From Clostridia bacterium (GTDB taxonomy: Bacteria; Bacillota; Clostridia; Christensenellales; UBA1242), in contig JAFQBZ010000011.1 in assembly GCA_017399515.1 (NCBI GenBank), positions 1 through 5,623 of the forward strand: a DNA stretch of 5,623 nt, written 5' to 3'. Below the pieces are notes generated by a model. That model was not told the DNA's origin. It saw only the letters and a list, made by a program, of their open reading frames with translations, and did no database searches. Below are positions 1-4,675 of the stretch, piece after piece. How positions within the stretch are numbered: the stretch's first letter is position 1; every line of letters begins with the position of its first letter. Position numbers and translations under genes: made by a program.

Positions 1-1
1 C

Positions 2-634
2 CTTAAATATCAGTGGCTTGGTGAATTCGACAGAGATATGATTCGTCTTGTAAAACGTAATCATATGTTTGAGCAGAAGATGGCTGATCTTTGTCTTCAC
101 AAAGCACCAGAGAAAGTACTTGTATTCTATCGTAAAGGCTTACTTTTTGCATTTAACTTTAGTACAGATCAATCTTATACAAACGTTCTGGTGCCAGTTC
201 CAAATAAGGCAGATTATGAAATGAAAATATCATCAGATGATTTAAAATATGGTGGTCAGGGAAATGTTGCCCACATGAAATATCCGGTAAAAGAATTTGA
301 TGGTAAACAGTATGTGGAACTTTATCTTCCAGCAAGAACAGCAATTGTGTTGAAAGAAGTTAAAAAAGAAGAACCAAAACCAGTTAAGAAAACAAAAACT
401 GAAACCAAAGTTTCAAAACCAAAAACTACTGCAACCAAATCGTCTGCTAAAAAAACAACAAAAACTGAAACAACTGCAGAAAAAACTGCAAAATCAACAA
501 AAAATGCTGAGAAAATAGAAGAAAAAATCAAAAAAACAACTAAAACTAAAAAAACAGAAAAACCTGTTGAAGAAAAAGTTTCAAAAACTTCAAAAGCAAA
601 AACAAGCAAAACAACAAAATCTAAAACAAAATAA
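2..634 (+). CDS. glgB: 1,4-alpha-glucan branching enzyme (GH13_8 type), C-terminal part, with Lys/Thr-rich tail; 5' end outside window
   Basis: This is the last 210 codons of a gene that starts before the window; the frame is open from base 2, and the ATG at 38 is an internal Met rather than the start. The visible core matches the C-terminal end of eukaryote-type glycogen branching enzymes, which make alpha-1,6 branches in glycogen in the cytoplasm: LKYQWLGEFDRDM at the very start, then EKVLVFYRKGLLFAFNF (the all-beta C-terminal domain), the KYGGQGNV element that corresponds to the family's FGGHGR, and LYLPARTAIVLK as the usual end of the enzyme. The catalytic GH13 barrel lies upstream and is not visible. 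Unusually, the protein does not stop there: about 90 further residues follow with roughly 32 Lys and 22 Thr, many Ala, Ser and Glu, and no aromatic residue. Identity of the core is well supported by motif recall; the tail has no assigned function. Confidence 0.88.
   Translation, partial: LKYQWLGEFDRDMIRLVKRNHMFEQKMADLCLHKAPEKVLVFYRKGLLFAFNFSTDQSYTNVLVPVPNKADYEMKISSDDLKYGGQGNVAHMKYPVKEFDGKQYVELYLPARTAIVLKEVKKEEPKPVKKTKTETKVSKPKTTATKSSAKKTTKTETTAEKTAKSTKNAEKIEEKIKKTTKTKKTEKPVEEKVSKTSKAKTSKTTKSKTK
362..631 (+). repeat. low-complexity A-rich coding tract for the Lys/Thr-rich tail of GlgB
   Basis: About 270 bases of sense strand are dominated by AAA, ACA/ACT and GAA codons, with many A runs of 4-6 and almost no T-rich codons. 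They encode the Lys/Thr/Ala/Ser/Glu tail with irregular K-T-x-K, TKT and KTTK units rather than an exact repeat. The tail carries about 32 Lys against about 11 Glu and no Asp, so it is strongly basic. It lies in the same frame as the GlgB core. A long open frame on the opposite strand across this stretch (322-699) follows from the skewed base composition and is not a gene. Confidence 0.75.
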
Positions 635-645
635 TTTAGAAATAA

Positions 646-676
646 AAAAACACTTATCAAATTGATAAGTGTTTTT
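646..676. terminator. bidirectional intrinsic terminator between glgB and the convergent dehydrogenase gene
   Basis: The 15-base arm AAAAACACTTATCAA (646-660) and its exact complement TTGATAAGTGTTTTT (662-676) flank a single base, so the folded loop takes in the innermost A/T pairs. The T run on the plus side and the A run on the left (a T run on the minus strand) let it end transcripts from both directions. It starts 12 bases after the glgB stop and finishes 16 bases before the stop of the minus-strand gene, as expected for a shared convergent terminator. Confidence 0.85.
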
Positions 677-691
677 CTTTGATTGAATTTA

Positions 692-1726
692 TTAATCAAT
701 GTTTAAATATGTTTCCATTGGATAAACCATATACTTAATTTCTTCAAGTTGATCACAAGTTACATAACCTGCTGGAGCACGAAGAAGTGATGGAATTCTG
801 TTAACCATTGTTGCACAAGTGTGTTCAACAGTTGCTGGTTTTTCAACCTTAAATTTAACATTTGGCTCGCCTTCGATTTCCCAATCGCAAAGGTCGCCGT
901 CATCTGGTCCATAAACCTTTCCAATTGTTTGCTCTTCAATTGTAATGCCTTGATATGTTTCAATGGTAACAACTGAAGCCATACCGATAACTCTGCCTGC
1001 TTCAATTTCTTTGCCAAGAGTTTCTGAATAAATGTTTTTATCTGATGTGTATGGCACATTTTCTTGCTTGATTGACTTAACTGTCAAGCCAAGTTTTGAA
1101 CAGATTGCTTCTGAAGCATTCCAAGCATAAGAAGGAATAACTTCTTCTGGGTGAGCAAGTGTTTTTTCAAACTCATCAAGAGTAAGGTCACAACCGTGAA
1201 CTTTTGCAAGTGCTAAGCCATATTCATCAACATTATATGAATAAGCACCTTTAATTTTCTTGATAGAGTTGCAACCACCTGCAACCATACCAACAAAGTT
1301 AATCCAATAAATGTCTTGCATACCACTGCCTGTAACTGTACAGCCTGTTTCTTTTGCAAGAGCGTCAAGTTTGTTTGTATATTCTGCTGCTGTTGTGTTA
1401 GGGTAAATTGCTTCTTCACAAGTTGTGATAACATTGATTCCTCTAGCCACACATTTTTCAACATGAGGATAAATTTCTTCCATAAGAGAGAAAAGTGTAA
1501 CGATTGCAACATCAGCGTCGCAGTTATCTAAAACTTCATCAGCATTGCTTGAAATTTTAACACCAAGTTTAACGCCAAGTTCAGCGTAATCACCAACATC
1601 CATTCCAACAATTTCAGGATTAATATCAATAGCACCAACAATTTCAGCACCATGTTCGTGTAAATATCTTAAAATCCATTTAGACATTTTTCCACAGCCA
1701 TATTGTACAACTTTAATTTTTCTCAT
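692..1726 (-). CDS. NAD(P)H-dependent amine dehydrogenase, 2,4-diaminopentanoate dehydrogenase / DapB-like family
   Basis: This 344-residue protein has an N-terminal Rossmann fold with the dinucleotide-binding motif YGCGKM (residues 9-14) and an acidic residue at the end of the second strand (GAID, Asp34), which usually favours NAD over NADP. The lines [15 protein letters not shown] and [14 protein letters not shown] (97-110) are characteristic of the DapB_N/2,4-diaminopentanoate dehydrogenase group, and the C-terminal [21 protein letters not shown] region (308-328) matches the family's conserved end. Known members act on 2,4-diaminopentanoate in ornithine fermentation, while many are only annotated as dihydrodipicolinate reductase-like. 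None of the ornithine-degradation genes (aminomutase, thiolase) is beside it here, so the substrate is unknown. It is longer than true DapB (about 250-270 residues) and probably does not serve lysine synthesis. The ATG is preceded by AGGAGA (1733-1738) at 6 bases spacing. It appears to be monocistronic, with its own promoter and a convergent terminator. Confidence 0.78.
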   Translation of the reverse strand: MRKIKVVQYGCGKMSKWILRYLHEHGAEIVGAIDINPEIVGMDVGDYAELGVKLGVKISSNADEVLDNCDADVAIVTLFSLMEEIYPHVEKCVARGINVITTCEEAIYPNTTAAEYTNKLDALAKETGCTVTGSGMQDIYWINFVGMVAGGCNSIKKIKGAYSYNVDEYGLALAKVHGCDLTLDEFEKTLAHPEEVIPSYAWNASEAICSKLGLTVKSIKQENVPYTSDKNIYSETLGKEIEAGRVIGMASVVTIETYQGITIEEQTIGKVYGPDDGDLCDWEIEGEPNVKFKVEKPATVEHTCATMVNRIPSLLRAPAGYVTCDQLEEIKYMVYPMETYLNID

Positions 1727-1761
1727 AAATAATCTCCTTTTTTATTTTAGTTGCTAAATTA

Positions 1762-1791
1762 ATTATAGCCCATTTTATTTTTTTTTGACAA
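1762..1791 (-). promoter_or_regulatory. predicted sigma-A type promoter for the dehydrogenase gene
   Basis: Read on the minus strand, TTGTCA (1786-1791, 5 of 6 to consensus) is followed after 18 bases by a perfect TATAAT (1762-1767). The expected start is near 1755, giving a leader of about 29 bases that holds the AGGAGA site at 1733-1738. It is predicted from consensus match only. Confidence 0.6.
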
Positions 1792-1819
1792 TCAAATAAA
1801 CAACTTTTTGAATAATCTT

Positions 1820-1848
1820 TTTACAATTTATTTTTGTAATGATATAAT
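1820..1848 (+). promoter_or_regulatory. predicted extended -10 promoter for the HD-domain gene, with very short leader
   Basis: TTTACA (1820-1825, 5 of 6) is spaced 17 bases from a perfect TATAAT (1843-1848), and a TG pair one base upstream of the -10 (1840-1841) makes it an extended -10. The expected start, near A1855, coincides with the first base of the AGGAGA ribosome site (1855-1860), leaving a leader of only about 12 bases before the ATG at 1867. With the minus-strand promoter at 1762-1791 it forms a divergent, non-overlapping promoter pair in 140 bp. Confidence 0.7.
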
Positions 1849-1866
1849 ATTTTCAGGAGAATTTTT

Positions 1867-2931
1867 ATGAGCAATTATTTAGATAACTTAAACCCTTTAC
1901 GAAAAGAATATTTTAAAATTTTATCCCCTGAGTTTCCTGAGTGGATTTTGCCTTATGTTGACACCGCTGAAATGCAACGCTTATCTGGAATCAGCATGCT
2001 TTGTGGAACTGATTACACAAAGATATATAATTATCTTTCATTCAATTCAACACTTGACCACAGCGTTGGTGTTGCGCTTATGATTTGGAATTTCACAAAA
2101 GACAAAAAGCAAACCCTTGCTGGTCTTTTTCACGATATTGCAACCCCAACATTCAAGCATTGCATTGACTTTATGAATGGCGATTCAGAGCACCAAGAAT
2201 CAACTGAAGAACGCACCGAACAAATCATTCGTGGTTCTACAAAAATTATGTCGCTTCTTGAAAAAGATAACATTTCGGTAAGTGAAATTTGTGACTATCA
2301 CATTTACCCAATCGCAGACAACGACACCCCAAGACTTAGCGCCGACCGCTTTGAATATACTTTTTCAAACAGTTTATTTTTATATGGTGCATTCACAATT
2401 GCAGACATCAAACGCTTTTACGAAGACATTGTGGTTTTGAAAAACGAAGACAATGTAGACGAACTTGCATTCAAAACCCCTGAGATTTGCAAAGACTTTT
2501 TGCTTCAAACCCTTCCTGTTTTTGCAACCTATGACAGCGACCCAAACCGAACCGTTATGCAATTTTATGCCGACCTTATGAAAAGTTTAAACGCAAAAAG
2601 ATTAATCACTGTTGACGACCTTTACATTATGTCTGAAGCCGATGTCAACAATCTCATATTAAATTCTGGTGATGATTATTTGGTGAAAGCCTTTAAAAAC
2701 TTTCAAAACGCAACTTCTGTGTTTGGAAGCGAAGAGCCTGTTTCAGGAAAATACTGCATAAGCGTTAAGGGCAAAAAAAGATACATCGTGCCACTTGCAA
2801 AACAAAATGACGGCGCTTCACGAATCAATGAAATTGACGAAGAATGCAAGAAAGCGGTTGAAGAATATAAACTTTTGAAACGCTCAAAATACACCGGATT
2901 TGATTTTGATTTCAAACCTTATGAAAATTAA
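1867..2931 (+). CDS. HD-domain phosphohydrolase, divergent SAMHD1/dGTPase-like
   Basis: This 354-residue protein has no signal peptide or membrane segment and is probably cytoplasmic. The N-terminal half follows the order of motifs in dNTP triphosphohydrolase-like HD proteins: VDTAEMQRL (31-39, compare the family's IDTPxFQRL), TLDHSVGVA (62-70) with metal ligand candidate His65, AGLFHDIATPTFKH (85-98) with His89-Asp90 and His98, a second conserved-type His109 in a Glu/Gln-rich segment, and SADRFEY (158-164) with Asp160 as the fourth HD ligand. The metal-binding set H..HD..D is therefore complete. The usual HDxGHGPFSH reads HDIATPTFKH, so the His that takes part in catalysis in SAMHD1 is Thr93 here, and the family's Arg-Asp after the last Asp is missing. 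The C-terminal third (about 225-354) is unrecognised and ends in a charged helix-like stretch. Likely a metal-dependent hydrolase of a nucleotide or other phosphoester; the substrate cannot be read from sequence. AGGAGA at 6 bases spacing fixes the ATG. Asp codons favour GAC (20 to 10), unlike most neighbours. Confidence 0.75.
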   Translation: MSNYLDNLNPLRKEYFKILSPEFPEWILPYVDTAEMQRLSGISMLCGTDYTKIYNYLSFNSTLDHSVGVALMIWNFTKDKKQTLAGLFHDIATPTFKHCIDFMNGDSEHQESTEERTEQIIRGSTKIMSLLEKDNISVSEICDYHIYPIADNDTPRLSADRFEYTFSNSLFLYGAFTIADIKRFYEDIVVLKNEDNVDELAFKTPEICKDFLLQTLPVFATYDSDPNRTVMQFYADLMKSLNAKRLITVDDLYIMSEADVNNLILNSGDDYLVKAFKNFQNATSVFGSEEPVSGKYCISVKGKKRYIVPLAKQNDGASRINEIDEECKKAVEEYKLLKRSKYTGFDFDFKPYEN

Positions 2932-2936
2932 AACAA

Positions 2937-2966
2937 AAAAAGACTTGGAAATTTCCAAGTCTTTTT
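2937..2966. terminator. bidirectional intrinsic terminator, copy 1 of a repeated palindrome
   Basis: AAAAAGACTTGGAAA (2937-2951) is followed directly by its exact complement (2952-2966), a perfect 30-base palindrome with no extra loop bases, so the central AATT must form the loop. A T run follows on the plus strand, and the A run at 2935-2941 gives a T run on the minus strand. It sits 5 bases after the HD gene stop and 7 bases before the stop of the convergent SDR gene. The inner 26 bases recur exactly at 4625-4650. Confidence 0.88.
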
Positions 2967-2973
2967 ATTGTTT

Positions 2974-3723
2974 TTAAGATCTTGCACAGCCATCAACAGA
3001 AAGAATTTCACCTGTAACATAAGCAGCCATATCACTTGCAAGATAAACAAATGCGTTGGCAACATCAACAGGCTCACCAATTCTGCCAAGTGGAATGGTT
3101 TTGCAAATGCCTTCTCTCATTGCTTCAGGAAGGTTTGCAACCATGTCGGTGTTAGTCACACCAGGAGCAACCGCATTAACACGAATGTGGTCAGGTGCAA
3201 GTTCTCTTGCAAGTGACTTTGTTAAGCCATTAACCGCAAACTTTGAAGCAGGATAAGCACAACCTGCTGGTTGACCATAAATTGAAACCATTGACGAAGT
3301 GTTGATAATCACACCACCACCATTTGCTTTCATGATTGGAGCAACTGCCTTGGTTGCATAAAACACAGCGTTGACATTAAGCGCAATAACATTGTCAAAA
3401 TCTTCAACTTTATAGTCATAAATGCTTTCTCTCGCAGAAACACCTGCATTGTTAACCAAAATGTCAACCTTGCCATATTTTTTAGCAACATAGTTGATTG
3501 CTTCTTCAACTGATTTATAGTCTGTAAGGTTTGGATAAATTCCCTCAACCTTAAATTTTGAATTTGTCTTTTTTAAACTTTCAACAGCCTTATCTGCAGA
3601 TTCTTTTCTTGAACCACACAAAACAACAGTTGCACCATTTTTAAGATATTCTTCAACAATTGAGTAACCAATACCTCTTGTGCCACCGGTAACAACTGCA
3701 ACTTTTCCTTTTAATAATTCCAT
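2974..3723 (-). CDS. short-chain dehydrogenase/reductase (SDR), FabG-like, NAD(P)-dependent
   Basis: This 249-residue protein has the normal length of a classical SDR, with every hallmark in place: the cofactor motif TGGTRGIG (12-19), NNAG (91-94), the active-site tetrad Asn116, Ser144, Tyr157 and Lys161 (YPASK at 157-161), RVNAVAPGVTNTDM (181-194), and the C-terminal GEILSVDGC. Arg39 after the second strand (GSRKE) hints at NADPH. Family members reduce keto groups or oxidise secondary alcohols; 3-oxoacyl-ACP reductases (FabG) are the closest general type, but there is no acyl carrier protein or other fatty-acid gene beside it, so a stand-alone reductase for a sugar, steroid or other hydroxy compound is equally possible. 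The start is fixed by AGGAGA (3729-3734) 5 bases before the ATG. It is a single-gene unit with its own promoter, and the terminator at 2937-2966 is shared with the convergent HD gene. Confidence 0.88.
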   Translation of the reverse strand: MELLKGKVAVVTGGTRGIGYSIVEEYLKNGATVVLCGSRKESADKAVESLKKTNSKFKVEGIYPNLTDYKSVEEAINYVAKKYGKVDILVNNAGVSARESIYDYKVEDFDNVIALNVNAVFYATKAVAPIMKANGGGVIINTSSMVSIYGQPAGCAYPASKFAVNGLTKSLARELAPDHIRVNAVAPGVTNTDMVANLPEAMREGICKTIPLGRIGEPVDVANAFVYLASDMAAYVTGEILSVDGCARS

Positions 3724-3765
3724 AAAACTCTCCTTTTTTATTGTTTGGTATATTCACCTAAAACT

Positions 3766-3793
3766 ATCATAACACAACACTAATAATAATCAA
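3766..3793 (-). promoter_or_regulatory. predicted extended -10 promoter for the SDR gene
   Basis: On the minus strand, TTGATT (3788-3793, 4 of 6) is followed after 16 bases by TATGAT (3766-3771, 5 of 6), with TG one base upstream of it (3773-3774) as an extended -10. The expected start near 3759 gives a leader of about 36 bases. It lies just past the terminator at 3802-3820 of the upstream minus-strand gene, which supports independent transcription of the SDR gene. Confidence 0.5.
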
Positions 3794-3801
3794 AATAAAA
3801 A

Positions 3802-3820
3802 CCACTTAAAATTTAAGTGG
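3802..3820 (-). terminator. intrinsic terminator after the unrecognised 231-residue gene
   Basis: CCACTTAAA (3802-3810), one base, then TTTAAGTGG (3812-3820) form a 9-pair stem. On the minus strand it is followed by TTTTTATTTTG, an adequate T run. It begins 20 bases beyond the stop codon of the gene at 3841-4536 and precedes the SDR promoter, separating the two genes. Confidence 0.75.
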
Positions 3821-3840
3821 CTTTAATTTTTATTTTAGAT

Positions 3841-4536
3841 TTATAAACTGCAATAATAATCGAGATTTTCTTGATTAAGTTTTTGATAAGGATCTAAATC
3901 TTTAGTATCAACATAATCATATAAATAATCAACCAGTTGTGTGAAGTCTGTCATTATACCTGAAAGAACCCTTGCAAGTTCTGCCAGATTAACACACGAG
4001 TTAGGAGTGATTCCATCACTGTTAGGTGTGTTATAAAATTGTGTATCACCACTTGATTGAAAAGTATATCTCGCAAAGTCAAAATGAATATTTTTTGCCC
4101 TGCACTCATTCACAAATTCCATAAGTGAAGCAAGTTGATTGCTTTCAATTTTTGTAAAACCAAGTCTTTTCATTTTTGAACAAAATTCATCAGCATATTC
4201 AACAATTTTGTGCTTGCTATAATTTGATATTGGTTTTTCTTCAAGTATATCGCACAACATATTTCCACTTTTAAGCAAAAGTTCTAGTCCGTGCCAAATG
4301 TTAAATAATGTTGGAAAAATCATTGTGTCGAGAGTTGGGTCAAACTCTGGTTTTTGTGCCATATAAATAAGAAGTTCGCCAGCCGCCTCTAAATATGCTT
4401 TTCCCATTTCTTTAAAATCTGATGCTTTTTGCAAATTGATATCGGTGTTTAAACTGCCAAGACCATTGTCAAAAACCCAGTTCATAAAGGCAAATTTGCC
4501 TCTTCCATCACTGCCATCTGTAAAAATCATAATCAT
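3841..4536 (-). CDS. hypothetical protein, predicted mostly helical (possibly HEPN-like)
   Basis: I do not recognise this 231-residue protein with certainty. It has no signal peptide or membrane span. It appears mainly helical: a helix with AYLEAAGELLIYMAQ (47-61), then FPTLFNIWHGLELLLKSG (74-91), SKHKIVEYADEFCSKM (107-122), a loop with FDFARYTFQSSGD (152-164) and a long C-terminal helix about 181-210. The order [FP-LF-x3-H-x-LE-LLLK], [x-H-x6-D/E-F], [F-RY] and a late helix resembles uncharacterised bacterial families sometimes placed near HEPN domains, but the catalytic Rx4-6H motif of HEPN RNases is not seen, so that link is weak inference. The start is ambiguous: GGAG (4541-4544) is only 4 bases from the ATG at 4534-4536 and 10 from the ATG two codons later (4528-4530), which may be the true start. 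It is transcribed alone, from a TATAAT promoter, and ends at a hairpin. Confidence 0.7.
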   Translation of the reverse strand: MIMIFTDGSDGRGKFAFMNWVFDNGLGSLNTDINLQKASDFKEMGKAYLEAAGELLIYMAQKPEFDPTLDTMIFPTLFNIWHGLELLLKSGNMLCDILEEKPISNYSKHKIVEYADEFCSKMKRLGFTKIESNQLASLMEFVNECRAKNIHFDFARYTFQSSGDTQFYNTPNSDGITPNSCVNLAELARVLSGIMTDFTQLVDYLYDYVDTKDLDPYQKLNQENLDYYCSL

Positions 4537-4552
4537 TTCTCTCCCTTAAATT

Positions 4553-4581
4553 ATTATAATGCAAAACACACAACAATTCAA
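4553..4581 (-). promoter_or_regulatory. predicted promoter for the 231-residue gene, with very short leader
   Basis: On the minus strand, TTGAAT (4576-4581, 4 of 6) is spaced 17 bases from a perfect TATAAT (4553-4558). The expected start near 4546 is the A just before GGGAG, so the leader would be only about 10 bases and consist almost wholly of the ribosome binding site. The arrangement mirrors that of the HD gene. Confidence 0.6.
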
Positions 4582-4624
4582 TACCCTTTTAAAAATTACC
4601 TTTTGACGATAAGAACGCCAAAAA

Positions 4625-4650
4625 AAAGACTTGGAAATTTCCAAGTCTTT
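4625..4650 (-). terminator. intrinsic terminator of the surface-protein gene, copy 2 of the repeated palindrome
   Basis: AAAGACTTGGAAA (4625-4637) and its complement (4638-4650) abut exactly, giving the same 26 bases as at 2939-2964. The A run at 4620-4627 makes a strong T run on the minus strand, and the plus side lacks a long T run, so this copy works for the minus-strand gene that ends 26 bases upstream of it (stop at 4676-4678). Confidence 0.85.
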
Positions 4651-4675
4651 AAAATATATATAATCTTTTAACTAA

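Noticed and set aside
38..634. Stand-alone 198-residue Lys-rich protein starting at the ATG at 38
   Set aside because: The frame is open upstream to the window edge and the upstream residues continue the GlgB match, so the ATG is internal.
322..699. Long open frame on the minus strand with a hydrophobic Phe/Val-rich product opposite the GlgB tail
   Set aside because: It is the complement of the A-rich Lys/Thr tract, has no ribosome site, and runs across the shared terminator into the end of the next gene.
1316..1531. Cys-rich open frame on the plus strand inside the dehydrogenase gene
   Set aside because: It lies wholly opposite a well-supported gene with family motifs and has no promoter or ribosome site; the Cys content comes from complementing Gln/Ala/Thr codons.
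1785..1790. Perfect TTGACA on the plus strand as a -35 box
   Set aside because: No -10 like sequence lies 16-18 bases downstream (about 1807-1814); the promoter at 1820-1848 fits much better. The minus-strand -35 (TTGTCA) overlaps it.
1785..1795. Small inverted repeat TTGA-CAA-TCAA as an operator between the divergent promoters
   Set aside because: Four-base arms in AT-rich DNA are expected by chance, and no regulator gene is present nearby.
2974..4536. Operon of the SDR gene with the upstream 231-residue gene
   Set aside because: A hairpin terminator (3802-3820) and a separate extended -10 promoter (3766-3793) lie between them, in a gap of 117 bases.
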